Origin: SZUA-100 sp965248135
GTDB lineage: Bacteria; Pseudomonadota; Alphaproteobacteria; Rhizobiales; Rhizobiaceae
Assembly: GCA_965248135.1 (NCBI GenBank)
Contig: CBDFIN010000011.1
Location: forward strand, 372,001-436,000
DNA length: 64,000 nucleotides
Reading direction: 5' to 3'
Below are positions 1 to 8,613 of the stretch, one piece after another; within the stretch, counting starts at the first letter, position 1, and each line of letters starts with the position of its first letter. A model generated the notes under the pieces. It ran no database searches. It saw only the letters and a list, made by a program, of their open reading frames with translations, and had not been told where the DNA came from. The translations under genes were made by a program, and so were the position numbers.

Positions 1-547
1 CCAGTTCCTCGCGCATGTCTTGCATGCCCATGCGGCCGGCAAGCGGTGCATAGATGTCCATTGTTTCGCGGGATATGCGGGCACGCTTTTCCAACGGGAC
101 AAAATGCAGGGTGCGCATGTTATGCAGACGGTCGGCTAGCTTGACCAGCAACACGCGCACATCATCGGCAACGGCCAACAAAAGCCGGCGCAGGTTTTCA
201 CCCTGTCGCGCCTGTTTGGAGACAAGGTCAAGGCGTTGCAGTTTGGTAAGCCCTTCAACCAGCGCACCGATGTCTTCCCCAAACAGACCGTCAATTTCGG
301 TTCGGGTGGCGTCGGTATCTTCGATTGTATCGTGCAAAAGGGCGACCGCAATGGTTGCCTCATCAAGCTTGAGATCCGTCAGGATTGCGGCGACTTCCAA
401 TGGATGAGAAAAATAGGGGTCGCCATTGGCACGCTTCTGCGCACCATGTTTTTGCATGGCGTATATGTAAGCCTTGTTGAGCAGGTTCTCGTCGGCGTCA
501 GGCTTGTAACTGGTTACACGCTCAACAAGTTCATATTGACGCATCAT
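1..547 (-). CDS. rsh: Bifunctional (p)ppGpp synthetase/hydrolase (RelA/SpoT homologue), N-terminal part
   Basis: Makes and degrades the alarmone (p)ppGpp in the stringent response. Only the first 182 codons are in the window; the rest lies beyond base 1. The visible part is the HD-type hydrolase domain: His48 in SHPLEVA, the His72-Asp73 pair in LHDTIEDT, and KLADRLHNMRTL around residues 136-147, which holds the second metal-binding Asp and the nucleotide-binding Asn. The intact HD motif predicts an active hydrolase. The start is the first of two consecutive ATG codons (MMRQYELVERV). It follows rpoZ on the same strand with a 116-base gap, the usual Rhizobiales arrangement. The synthetase, TGS and ACT domains cannot be seen here. 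Confidence 0.95.
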   Translation of the reverse strand, partial: MMRQYELVERVTSYKPDADENLLNKAYIYAMQKHGAQKRANGDPYFSHPLEVAAILTDLKLDEATIAVALLHDTIEDTDATRTEIDGLFGEDIGALVEGLTKLQRLDLVSKQARQGENLRRLLLAVADDVRVLLVKLADRLHNMRTLHFVPLEKRARISRETMDIYAPLAGRMGMQDMREEL

Positions 548-663
548 CTAATTAGCGCCCTTGTCGGTTACAAAATCGGCGCGGTCATGTCATCCACGCC
601 GTCTAACTGGTACATGCCGATGGACCGGGGTGGTGCGGCATTCGGCCAATGGATCCGAGCAAT

Positions 664-1071
664 TTAAAAATCGTCGCTTTTGTCCGGTGGCACAAGACCC
701 TCAATGCCGGCCAAAAGCTCCTCCTCGGAAAGACTGTCGAAAGTTACATCCTTGGCCGGCAATTCGGTCGACGTGAAATCGGCCAACATACCGTCCACAG
801 TCAATTCGGTTTCTGGAACAAATTCCTGTTCCGGCTCGTCCACTTCCACATGTTTTTGCAGAGAATGGATAAGATCTTCCTTCAGATCACCGGGTGATAA
901 TGCCTCATCGGCGATTTCACGCAACGCCACAACCGGGTTCTTGTCATTATCACGATCAACGGTGATCTGGGATCCGGATGAAATCTGTCTTGCCCGGTGG
1001 CTGGACAAAAGCACTAATTCAAACCGGTTATCGACTTTGTCGATGCAATCTTCGACGGTAACGCGGGCCAT
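664..1071 (-). CDS. rpoZ: DNA-directed RNA polymerase omega subunit
   Basis: Omega subunit, which helps assemble and stabilise RNA polymerase and in many bacteria forms part of a ppGpp-binding site. The 135-residue product begins MARVTVEDCIDKVDNRFELV, followed by the conserved helix with RARQISSG, the normal alphaproteobacterial omega signature. The C-terminal half is acidic and variable, as in relatives. It lies just upstream of rsh on the same strand, so the ppGpp enzyme and an RNA polymerase subunit tied to ppGpp response are probably co-transcribed. The divergent upstream region (1072-1420) separates it from the NYN gene. Confidence 0.97.
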   Translation of the reverse strand: MARVTVEDCIDKVDNRFELVLLSSHRARQISSGSQITVDRDNDKNPVVALREIADEALSPGDLKEDLIHSLQKHVEVDEPEQEFVPETELTVDGMLADFTSTELPAKDVTFDSLSEEELLAGIEGLVPPDKSDDF

Positions 1072-1420
1072 CGCGCAACTCCTAATAAGTGTTTTCCATG
1101 GAATTTGATTCTATCTATACAAGGTTTCAATGGAATTCAAGCAGGAAGCACAATCAACCCCAGTTAGAAGAATAAATATTGGACACGCAAAGTTAGAAAT
1201 AATTGTCGAAATAACATCTAGATGACAATGATTTGAGTTATCTGTAATTTGCAAATCGGCTTCCATCATTGTATGATACAGCATTCGATGATCATCGAAA
1301 AATTGGGCGGCCCTAACCGACTCAACAACTTTAATTCCGTCTAGGGGGAAGACTGGGATAAACATCATGCGATATTTACTTGCCCTGATTGAATTAACTC
1401 AATAGTGAAAGCTAATTACC
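1072..1420. other. AT-rich intergenic region between rpoZ and the NYN gene
   Basis: About 350 bases between divergent genes, visibly richer in A and T than the flanking coding DNA. It should hold the promoters for rpoZ-rsh (minus) and the NYN gene (plus). A perfect 16-base palindrome, TTCGATGATCATCGAA, sits at 1284-1299 and could be an operator. A minus-strand open frame of 85 codons (1111-1368) crosses the region, but it has no ribosome binding site and AT-rich third positions unlike its neighbours, so I do not call it a gene. Confidence 0.5.
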
Positions 1421-2014
1421 ATGTTCGATCCGAGAGAAAAAATAGGTTTGTTTATTGATGGCGCAAATTTGTATGCAACATCTAAGGCGTTGGGGTTTGA
1501 TATAGATTACAAACAACTCCTTATATATTTTCAGAAGAAGGGATACTTGTTGAGGGCCTATTATTACACAGCGTTACTTGAAGACCAGGAATATTCTTCG
1601 ATTCGCCCTCTTATCGATTGGTTGGATTATAACGGCTACCGCGTGGTCACAAAAGCCGCGAAAGAGTTCACCGATTCTTCCGGTCGTCGAAAAGTCAAGG
1701 GCAATATGGATATTGAGCTTGCCATCGACGCGATGGAACTTTCCGACACTGTTGATCACATGGTATTATTTTCTGGTGATGGCGATTTTCGCAAACTGGT
1801 TGAGGCGCTACAGCGCAGGGGTCGCAAGGTCAGCGTGGTTTCAACCGTCAGCAGCCAACCGCCAATGATTGCCGATGACCTTCGCCGGCAGTCAGATCAT
1901 TTCATCGATCTGAATAGTCTGCGTGGTGTGATTGGCCGTGATCCTGCCGAGCGTTCGCAAAATTCCAACACCAACAATTTTGATGATGACGACGATGAGG
2001 ATGATGGCTATTGA
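1421..2014 (+). CDS. NYN domain (LabA/DUF88-type) putative RNase
   Basis: PIN-like NYN domain protein of 197 residues, a family of metal-dependent RNases that includes LabA and DUF88 proteins. The acidic active-site residues are visible: Asp13 in FIDGAN, Asp97 in GNMDIELAID, and Asp120/Asp122 in SGDGDFRKLV. The tail is very acidic (a run of Asp/Glu before the final Gly-Tyr). The start ATG is followed by MFDPREKIGLF, typical of rhizobial members found next to rpoZ. The stop overlaps the start of the uracil-DNA glycosylase gene, so the two are probably translated from one message. The substrate is unknown from sequence. Confidence 0.9.
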   Translation: MFDPREKIGLFIDGANLYATSKALGFDIDYKQLLIYFQKKGYLLRAYYYTALLEDQEYSSIRPLIDWLDYNGYRVVTKAAKEFTDSSGRRKVKGNMDIELAIDAMELSDTVDHMVLFSGDGDFRKLVEALQRRGRKVSVVSTVSSQPPMIADDLRRQSDHFIDLNSLRGVIGRDPAERSQNSNTNNFDDDDDEDDGY

Positions 2015-2675
2015 TGATTGCAGTTATGAACCCAGTCACGATTGTACACTTTGTCCGCGACTTTCCGATTTTCTAAAGCAACACCGCAGCCGCAACCCGA
2101 CATGGCACAATGGGCCTGTTGCCACATGGTATCCAGGCGATAACCCGCAAGCCGGCGCAGGCAAGGTGCGTTTATTGATTGTCGGTCTGGCACCCGGACT
2201 GAGGGGCGCCAACCGGACAGGTCGGCCATTTACCGGTGACTGGGCCGGTGATCTGCTCTACGCCACACTGTCAAAATTTGATTTTGCCAGCGGCCGGTAC
2301 CAGGGTGAGCCAACTGACGGCCTGCAACTGAGGGATGCGGCCATCACTAATGCAGTTCGCTGTGTCCCGCCGCAAAACAAGCCGGTGGCCGCCGAGATCA
2401 ACACCTGCCGCCCGTTTTTGCAGCAAACAATTGCCCGAATGCCCAATCTTCAGGCCATCTTGACGCTCGGCAAGATAGCCCATGATTCGACCGCAAAAAC
2501 CCTTGGAGTACGGGTCGCCAGTGTGCCCTTCGGCCATAACAGGCAGCATCAAATGGGAGATCATTCGGTATTTTCCAGCTACCACTGCTCTCGTTACAAC
2601 ACCAATACCGGCCGCTTGACCATTGAAATGTTCGAGCAGGTTTTCGAAAGTATCCGCACGCATCTCGACGACTGA
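2001..2675 (+). CDS. Uracil-DNA glycosylase, family 5 (UDGb type)
   Basis: Removes uracil and some deaminated bases from DNA, starting base excision repair. The 224-residue product has the family 5 motif GLAPGLRGANRTGRPFTGD (residues 62-80), whose first part lacks the catalytic Asp/Asn of families 1 and 4, as is normal for UDGb. Four cysteines (15, 18, 121, 136) are placed to bind the [4Fe-4S] cluster. The second motif reads SYHCSRYNTNTGRL, with Cys196 where most members have Pro (HPS). Two adjacent ATG codons (2001, 2004) can serve as start; both lie inside the end of the NYN gene, implying translational coupling. A longer upstream frame overlapping the NYN gene is unlikely to be used. Confidence 0.88.
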   Translation: MMAIDDCSYEPSHDCTLCPRLSDFLKQHRSRNPTWHNGPVATWYPGDNPQAGAGKVRLLIVGLAPGLRGANRTGRPFTGDWAGDLLYATLSKFDFASGRYQGEPTDGLQLRDAAITNAVRCVPPQNKPVAAEINTCRPFLQQTIARMPNLQAILTLGKIAHDSTAKTLGVRVASVPFGHNRQHQMGDHSVFSSYHCSRYNTNTGRLTIEMFEQVFESIRTHLDD

Positions 2676-2814
2676 GTTGTTTGCTAATGTTGTTTCAGTC
2701 GTTGCAAACTGTATTCACATATCGATATTTATGTGGTTTATTGAACCACCATTCGGGCGCAGGTTCAGCACTGGGCATTCCATCTGAGCAGATTACCGTA
2801 ATTGTGGGAGTTGA

Positions 2815-4359
2815 TTGTTGAGTTCTGTCAATATTATCAAAGATGGCCCCCAAGCGTATGTGGTCTCGACCAGTTGGTCTGCCTATCTCGGTCGCGCCGG
2901 TTTCCATCAGCTTGAATATTTCTTCGCCCAGCTGAATTTCTACTATTTTTGGGAAAAACGCTGGTTTTTTATTGCCTTGCTGGTAGGGTTTTTGCTGCTG
3001 AACATGGAGACCCCGCAGGGCCTGACCCGGGAAGGGATGATCATCCTCACCATGTCGGTGATGGCGACTATCATGTTTGTCACCGAACCGGTGCCTCTGC
3101 CGACCGTCGCATTACTTATTATCATCGGACAGGTGTTGCTGCTAGGTTTGGAATCGACCCAGGTTGCCAAGAGCCTGATGACCGATTCGGTGCTGTTCAT
3201 CATGGGTTCGCTGATGTTGGCGGTGGCGCTCATTCATCAAAAGCTCGACCAGCGAATTGCCTGGCTGATCGTGCGAATGACCGGCACCAAGACATCGCGC
3301 ATTTGTTTTGGAATCGCCGCTGTATCCGGTATATTGGCGTCTTTTGTCGGCGAACACACGGTTGCTGCAATGATGTTACCGGTCGGCATTACGTTGATCA
3401 CATTGACGTCAAATGACCGCAAACAGGTGCGCAATCTTGCCGCGGTTATTCTGTTTTCGATCAGCTACGGCTGCTCGGTTGCCGGCATCGGAACCCCTTC
3501 GGGCGGCGCCCGCAACGCCATCATGATCGGTTATTGGAAGGAGTTTTTCTACGATCCGGGCAATCCGGATTCCTATATCTTCCTGATCGATTATGTGAAA
3601 TGGATGGCTTATGCCTATCCGATGTTCCTGATCCAGTTGCCGCTGGTGACGTGGATATTGCTTTCGACCTTCAAACCCGAATACCATGATTTGTCGCGCC
3701 CGGTGGCTAAATTACGCATGCAGGTCGAATTGCTCGGCCCAATGACAATTTCCAACTATGTTGCCATCCTGTTGTTTTTCCTGATCCTGATTGGATGGAT
3801 ATTTTTCTCCAGCAGTCTCGGCATGGGGATAATCGCATTGTTGGGTGCGGCAGCCTTTTTGGTTGCAGGCCAGGTTCAATGGGAGGAAGTCAACTCCGGC
3901 GTCAACTGGGGTGTCGTGTGGCTCTATGCCGCCGCCATTTCTCTGGGTGTACAGATGAAGGATACGGGCGCAGCTCAATGGGTGGCGGAAAATTTCATGG
4001 AGGCGCTTGCCTCCATCGGGGTGGAGACCGGCCTTGGGCTTTGGGCGGCAGTTTCGGTGCTGACAACATTTGTCACTAATACCATGTCCAATGGTGCTGC
4101 TGTGGCTGTGCTTGGCCCGATAACCCTGAACATGGCAACAGTTGCCGGCGAAAGTCCGATTGTCATCGGCTTCATCACTTCGATATCTTCGGCTTTTGCT
4201 TATCTGACAGTGGTGGGAACACCGGCTTGCACCATCGTCTATGCGGCCGGCTATCTGACACCGAATGATTTTCTAAAAGCAGGGTGGCGAATGGTCATCA
4301 TGTCGACCGTGTTGATGATGATTGTTGCAGCCCTCTACTGGCCCTTTGTGGGGATATAG
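2815..4359 (+). CDS. SLC13/DASS-family anion transporter
   Basis: Integral membrane protein of 514 residues of the divalent anion:sodium symporter (DASS/CitT) superfamily, which imports dicarboxylates, citrate, sulfate or similar anions. About a dozen hydrophobic segments are visible. The C-terminal half has the signature-like stretch VTNTMSNGAAVAVLGP, and the N-terminal half has the paired hairpin region around FVGEHTVAAMMLP; these repeats normally hold the Na+/substrate sites. The start is a TTG at 2815 (a second TTG follows at 2818), four bases after GGGAG at 2806-2810. It is followed after one base by a universal stress protein gene, so the two form a transcriptional unit. The substrate cannot be told from sequence. 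Confidence 0.82.
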   Translation: MLSSVNIIKDGPQAYVVSTSWSAYLGRAGFHQLEYFFAQLNFYYFWEKRWFFIALLVGFLLLNMETPQGLTREGMIILTMSVMATIMFVTEPVPLPTVALLIIIGQVLLLGLESTQVAKSLMTDSVLFIMGSLMLAVALIHQKLDQRIAWLIVRMTGTKTSRICFGIAAVSGILASFVGEHTVAAMMLPVGITLITLTSNDRKQVRNLAAVILFSISYGCSVAGIGTPSGGARNAIMIGYWKEFFYDPGNPDSYIFLIDYVKWMAYAYPMFLIQLPLVTWILLSTFKPEYHDLSRPVAKLRMQVELLGPMTISNYVAILLFFLILIGWIFFSSSLGMGIIALLGAAAFLVAGQVQWEEVNSGVNWGVVWLYAAAISLGVQMKDTGAAQWVAENFMEALASIGVETGLGLWAAVSVLTTFVTNTMSNGAAVAVLGPITLNMATVAGESPIVIGFITSISSAFAYLTVVGTPACTIVYAAGYLTPNDFLKAGWRMVIMSTVLMMIVAALYWPFVGI

Positions 4360-4360
4360 G

Positions 4361-5425
4361 ATGATCAAGGGTCTGACAAAATCAGCCACCGGTGTTAGGC
4401 GAAAAAAACGCGCCGCAAAAAGAGCTGTGGCTGGCGCCAAATCCAATGAAGTTACGACCAAAAACAAAGATGCATACCAGGCGCTGCTGGCGGAACGGCG
4501 GAAGCGTTTTCGAATATTAGTATGCCTTGACGGCAATGATTCGGCCTATGAAAGTGTCAAATTGGCTGCGATGATCGGTGCCGATCATGATTGCGATATT
4601 GTGCTCTTATATGTCCGCCGCATTGACCAGGGGCTGAATGCCGGCGGCCTGCAGGTGCGGGTGGCGCGCCGCAATCTGCTGGAATGGGGCCTGGAACTGC
4701 CTGGAATCGAACACCTTAGGCGCGGTTTCGACATGCTAATGGAGCAAAATTATCTGGGCGATCAATGGGAGGAACACGTCGGCCATACCGATGTTTTTGG
4801 CGACCCGCTTGGCGACAACAAAGTTGAATATCGTGGCGAGAATAACAAGAGCGTCGTGCTGAAACTCAAAACAGCGGCGGATATTGTCAGTGGCATTCTT
4901 CATCAATATGAACTTGGGCCCTACAACATGATCATGATGGGCCCGTCGATCCAGTGGAAAGCCAATTGGCGCACGCTGTTTGAACCCAATATCGTACAGA
5001 AAGTGGCAGGACTGGTGCATGCCTCGGTGATGACCGTTCGGGATGCGGAACTCGGTGGCGGTTTTCTTTTGTCTACCGATGGCAGCGAACACTCGTTGAA
5101 CGCCAAACGGCAAGGCGCCGTTTTGGCCCATGCGTTGGGGCAATCGGTAAAGGTTTTGGGAACCGCCGATGACAACAGCGAGCTCACATCGCTTGAAAAA
5201 CGTATCGAAACTTTTGCCGAGGGCTTGAAAAAGGACAGCATCAAGGTTGATGGGTGGGAGGTCAAGGTCGGTGAAGCGACCCGATTGACGGTTGAAGCCG
5301 GTAAGTCTTCTTCGGTAATTGTCGTCTCCGACAAACAAGCATCCCGCGCCCGCCGCTTCTTTAGTGGCTCGATTGCTTTCGATGTAATGCGACTTTCAAA
5401 TGCGTCGGTGTTGAATATTCGCTAA
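4361..5425 (+). CDS. Tandem universal stress protein (UspA family)
   Basis: Cytoplasmic protein of 354 residues with a basic N-terminal tail (about 40 residues rich in Lys/Arg/Ala) followed by two UspA-like folds. The first fold begins FRILVCLDGNDSAYESVKLAA and ends near SVMTVRDAEL; the second begins GGFLLSTDGSEHSLNAKRQG and ends SNASVLNIR, with SGSIAFDVMR matching the family's C-terminal phosphate-binding loop. USP proteins bind ATP or act as stress-linked partners. It starts one base after the DASS transporter stop codon, which suggests the USP partners or regulates that transporter, as USP proteins encoded beside transporters often do. The pairing is inference. Confidence 0.8.
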   Translation: MIKGLTKSATGVRRKKRAAKRAVAGAKSNEVTTKNKDAYQALLAERRKRFRILVCLDGNDSAYESVKLAAMIGADHDCDIVLLYVRRIDQGLNAGGLQVRVARRNLLEWGLELPGIEHLRRGFDMLMEQNYLGDQWEEHVGHTDVFGDPLGDNKVEYRGENNKSVVLKLKTAADIVSGILHQYELGPYNMIMMGPSIQWKANWRTLFEPNIVQKVAGLVHASVMTVRDAELGGGFLLSTDGSEHSLNAKRQGAVLAHALGQSVKVLGTADDNSELTSLEKRIETFAEGLKKDSIKVDGWEVKVGEATRLTVEAGKSSSVIVVSDKQASRARRFFSGSIAFDVMRLSNASVLNIR

Positions 5426-5441
5426 GTTTCTTTGGTCCCGC

Positions 5442-5918
5442 TCATCCTCGTTCGCGCATGATCCTGGCCTTGTCGCGTTGCCAGTCGCGTTTCTTTTCTG
5501 TCTCGCGCTTGTCGTGCACTTTCTTGCCTTTGGCGGCGGCAATTTGGATTTTGGCGATGCCGCGATCATTAAAATAAAGTCGCAACGGCACAATGGTCAT
5601 GCCTTCGCGAGCGGTCGCATTGCGCAGGCGTGCAATTTCGCGCTTGGAAAGCAGCAGTTTGCGCCGCCGCCTGGGCGCATGGTTAAAACGGCCGGCTTGC
5701 AAATATTCAGGAATATGGCTGTTGATCAGCCATATCTCCCCGCCCTCGTCGGACGCATAGCTTTCGGCGATGTTGGCCTTGCCAGCACGCAATGCCTTGA
5801 CCTCGGTGCCGGTCAAAACAAGCCCCGCCTCGAGAGTGTCGTCTATCAGATAATTATAGCGGGCCTTGCGGTTTTCCGCGATACTGCGGCGCTTGGGCGC
5901 TTTTGCCGATTTGGCCAT
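5442..5918 (-). CDS. smpB: SsrA (tmRNA)-binding protein
   Basis: SmpB binds tmRNA and brings it to stalled ribosomes for trans-translation. The 158-residue product has the standard order: basic N-terminus, ENRKARYNYLIDDTLEAG, then GTEVKALRAGKANIAESY, and a basic, lysine-rich C-terminal tail (KGKKVHDKRETEKKRDWQRD) that enters the decoding centre. Length and sequence are typical of Rhizobiales. It lies downstream of dapA on the same strand with a 22-base gap and converges on the USP gene with 16 bases between stops. The tmRNA gene itself (split in two pieces in alphaproteobacteria) was not seen in this window. Confidence 0.97.
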   Translation of the reverse strand: MAKSAKAPKRRSIAENRKARYNYLIDDTLEAGLVLTGTEVKALRAGKANIAESYASDEGGEIWLINSHIPEYLQAGRFNHAPRRRRKLLLSKREIARLRNATAREGMTIVPLRLYFNDRGIAKIQIAAAKGKKVHDKRETEKKRDWQRDKARIMRERG

Positions 5919-5940
5919 TGGTTATACCGAAAAAATTCGC

Positions 5941-6822
5941 CTAATTGAGGATGCCCGCCTGGCGCATGGCAGCATCAATTGCTTTTTCCGTTTCACTTGT
6001 TGCCGGCAAGAGCGGCGAACGCAGCACATTTTTCACCCGGCCAAGTTTTGATAACGCGTATTTGGCGCCAGCAACCCCGGGCTCCAAAAACAATGCCTGA
6101 TGCAGCGGCATCAACATGTCATGCATCTCGCGCGCCCGGTCAAAATCACCCGCTGCAAGAGCGGCCTGAAAATCGGCGCACTGGCGTGGCGCCACATTGG
6201 AGGTGACCGAAATCGCACCAACCCCGCCATGGGCGGCATGACCAAGCGCTGACGCGTCCTCACCGGTAAGCTGAACAAAACCATGGCCGCATGAAAGCCG
6301 CTGGGCCGATACCCGATCCAGCGCGGCGGTAGAATCCTTTACCCCAACGATGTTCGACCAATTATGGTGCAGATGAGCCATCGTATCAACGCTCATGTCT
6401 ATTACTGAGCGGCTTGGAATATTATAGATGATGATCGGCAGGCTAATGGCTTCCGCCACCGCCGAATAATGGGCAATCAGCCCCTGCTGCGTCGGCCTGT
6501 TGTAATAGGGTGTCACTACCAGCACCGCGTCCGCGCCGGCTTTTTCCGCGTGCCGGGCGAGGTCGATTGCCTCAGCCGTATTGTTGGAACCGGCACCGGC
6601 GATTACCGGCACCCGGCCCGCAGCAACCTCCACACAAATCTCAACTATCCGATTGTGCTCCTCATGGCTGAGTGTCGGCGATTCACCGGTAGTTGCCGCC
6701 GGCACGAGACCGCTGGTACCCTCTTCAATCTGCCATTCGACGAATGCGCGAAAAGCTTTTTCATCCAAAGCACCGCTTTCGTCAAATGGCGTGACTAGCG
6801 CAGTGTTTGATCCCTTGAACAT
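5941..6822 (-). CDS. dapA: 4-hydroxy-tetrahydrodipicolinate synthase
   Basis: Condenses pyruvate with aspartate semialdehyde, the first committed step to lysine and diaminopimelate. The 293-residue TIM barrel shows the TTGES loop (44-48), Tyr133 in IIYNIPSR, and the Schiff-base Lys162 in VGVKDST. The start MFKGSNTALVTPF at 6822 fits the family; the reading frame stays open a further 82 codons upstream but that stretch is not dapA-like. smpB follows closely. The order dapA-smpB is conserved in Rhizobiales. Confidence 0.97.
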   Translation of the reverse strand: MFKGSNTALVTPFDESGALDEKAFRAFVEWQIEEGTSGLVPAATTGESPTLSHEEHNRIVEICVEVAAGRVPVIAGAGSNNTAEAIDLARHAEKAGADAVLVVTPYYNRPTQQGLIAHYSAVAEAISLPIIIYNIPSRSVIDMSVDTMAHLHHNWSNIVGVKDSTAALDRVSAQRLSCGHGFVQLTGEDASALGHAAHGGVGAISVTSNVAPRQCADFQAALAAGDFDRAREMHDMLMPLHQALFLEPGVAGAKYALSKLGRVKNVLRSPLLPATSETEKAIDAAMRQAGILN

Positions 6823-7179
6823 TGTTCCGCTCCTGATTGGGCATTTCCTGCCCGATTGAATTTGGCCAGCAGTGCCGATGGCCATGGAGCGGCAACATAA
6901 TCGCCGCTCAAAAATACTGCAAGCAATTGATTGGGCCGGAAGGTTTGATTGTTCATCTTGAAACCGTTCGCCGAGAAAGTCGCAACAGTTTCCCGACACT
7001 TGACTGAGCCGTCGGCGAACCCGGTGATTTAGACAGATCGTTATCGCCAGCCATGGCAAAAATTCCATTTAGACTCTTTGATCAATCAGTCAAAAAAGTT
7101 TTGAATTTGCATTTTTTGCGTGCCAATTTTGTTGTTTAAGTGCAATCTCGCGTAATTCCGATTTGAATTGGTGGTTATT
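6823..7179. other. Divergent promoter region between dapA and xdhA
   Basis: Roughly 350 bases separating dapA (minus) from the xanthine dehydrogenase genes (plus). The dapA-proximal half is GC-balanced and open in frame with dapA but shows no recognisable protein. The xdh-proximal 120 bases are AT-rich with runs of T, as expected of a promoter. I see no riboswitch-like structure (for example no purine aptamer) and no clear regulator box. Confidence 0.4.
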
Positions 7180-8613
7180 GTGAGGTCGAATACATTGAAT
7201 CCAATCAGGTTTCGTCTTAACGGCAGGCCCGTTGAAGCCCAGGTGCGGGCCGATAAAACGGTGCTGGAATGGCTTCGCGCGCAGCCGGAATTACGCGGCA
7301 CCAAGGAAGGCTGCGCGGAAGGCGATTGCGGCGCTTGTTCTGTCCTTTTGGCAAAACCTGGCTCGGGCGAACCTGACTACCAAGCAGCCAATAGCTGCAT
7401 CATGTTGATGGGCCAGATTGAGGGCTGCTCTATGATTACCGTCGAGGGTCTCAACGAAAGCCGGGCAAATCTGCATCCCGCACAGGCGCATATGGCGGAA
7501 AATGGCTCGTCCCAGTGTGGTTTTTGTACCCCCGGCATCGCCATTTCTCTTGCCGGTCTGCTTGAGAAAACCGCCGAACCGGAAGAGACCCGTATTCATG
7601 ATGCTCTGGCCGGCAATCTTTGTCGCTGCACGGGCTATCGGCCAATTGTTGAAGCCGCCACAAGTGCTGCGGCTGAAAGCGCCGGCATTTTAACGCGAAC
7701 TTTCTCCAAGGTAACACCACAAGCTGAAACCGCCGCTCTGGTGGGCGATGAGGGATCGATTTTCTTAAGACCAAGCTCCGTGGAGGAGCTTTGTTCGATG
7801 AGGGGCGAATATCTGGATGCGGTGCTGTTGGCCGGGGGCACCGATCTTGGTATTGGCGTGGCGCAGGGCGACGAGCGCTGGCCGATTGCCATCGTCACTT
7901 CCTCGGTGGAAGCGATGAAAATGATTGAGCAGCAAGACGATACGTTGGTTTTCGGCGGCGCGGTGACTTGGGAACAGGCGCTGCCGTGGTTTGCAGAGAC
8001 TTACCCTTCCTTTGCCACGCTGGTACGGCGTTTCGGCTCGACCCAGGTTCGCTCCATGGGAACGATTGGTGGCAATATAGCTAACGCCAGCCCGATCGGC
8101 GACGGACCGCCGGCGCTAATGGCGCTGGGCGCAAGCGTCGTGCTCGCCTCGGTTCAGGGTAAGCGGCAGGTAATGCTCGATGCATTTTTTACCGGCTATC
8201 GGCAATCGGTGATGACGGCTGACGAGGTGATCGCAGAAATCAGGCTACCCCTACCTGCAGATGGCCAGCATTTTCGTGTCTACAAAATTTCCAAACGTTA
8301 CGACCAGGACATATCGACCGTTTGCGGTGCATTTTCGGTGGTGATGAATGGCGATGTGGTGGGTGACGCCCGGATCGCTTTTGGCGGCATGGCGGCAACC
8401 AGCCAGCGTTGTCTGGAAGCCGAACAGGCGCTGATCGGCCAGCGTCTTGACGCAACCGCGGCAGGCCGGATTGCCGCCCTCGTCACAGACCATTTTTCAC
8501 CGTTGAGCGATTGGCGTGGCAGCGCAGAATACCGGATAAAAGTGGCGGCGAACCTTTGTCAGCGTTTTGTCCGCGATATTGCCGGTGAGCAAGTCGAGGT
8601 GATGGCACTGTGA
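7180..8613 (+). CDS. xdhA: Xanthine dehydrogenase small subunit (FeS/FAD)
   Basis: Electron-transfer subunit of xanthine dehydrogenase, which oxidises hypoxanthine and xanthine to urate. The order of domains is plant-type [2Fe-2S] ferredoxin (GTKEGCAEGDCGACSVLL near residue 45), the helical second [2Fe-2S] domain (SSQCGFCTPG ... AGNLCRCTGYRP), then the FAD-binding domain (LLAGGTDLGIGVAQGD; STQVRSMGTIGGNIANASPI). I chose GTG 7180, which has GGTGG five bases upstream; GTG 7171 and TTG 7168 are in-frame alternatives. The stop overlaps the GTG start of xdhB. Length of about 477 residues is normal. Confidence 0.95.
   Translation: MRSNTLNPIRFRLNGRPVEAQVRADKTVLEWLRAQPELRGTKEGCAEGDCGACSVLLAKPGSGEPDYQAANSCIMLMGQIEGCSMITVEGLNESRANLHPAQAHMAENGSSQCGFCTPGIAISLAGLLEKTAEPEETRIHDALAGNLCRCTGYRPIVEAATSAAAESAGILTRTFSKVTPQAETAALVGDEGSIFLRPSSVEELCSMRGEYLDAVLLAGGTDLGIGVAQGDERWPIAIVTSSVEAMKMIEQQDDTLVFGGAVTWEQALPWFAETYPSFATLVRRFGSTQVRSMGTIGGNIANASPIGDGPPALMALGASVVLASVQGKRQVMLDAFFTGYRQSVMTADEVIAEIRLPLPADGQHFRVYKISKRYDQDISTVCGAFSVVMNGDVVGDARIAFGGMAATSQRCLEAEQALIGQRLDATAAGRIAALVTDHFSPLSDWRGSAEYRIKVAANLCQRFVRDIAGEQVEVMAL

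Noticed and set aside
1111..1368. Minus-strand open frame of 85 codons upstream of the NYN gene
   Set aside because: No ribosome binding site, AT-rich codons unlike neighbours, no recognisable motif; it lies in a promoter region.
7081..7092. TTGATCAA-like sequence upstream of xdhA as an FNR box
   Set aside because: Lacks the four-base spacer; only an 8-base palindrome.
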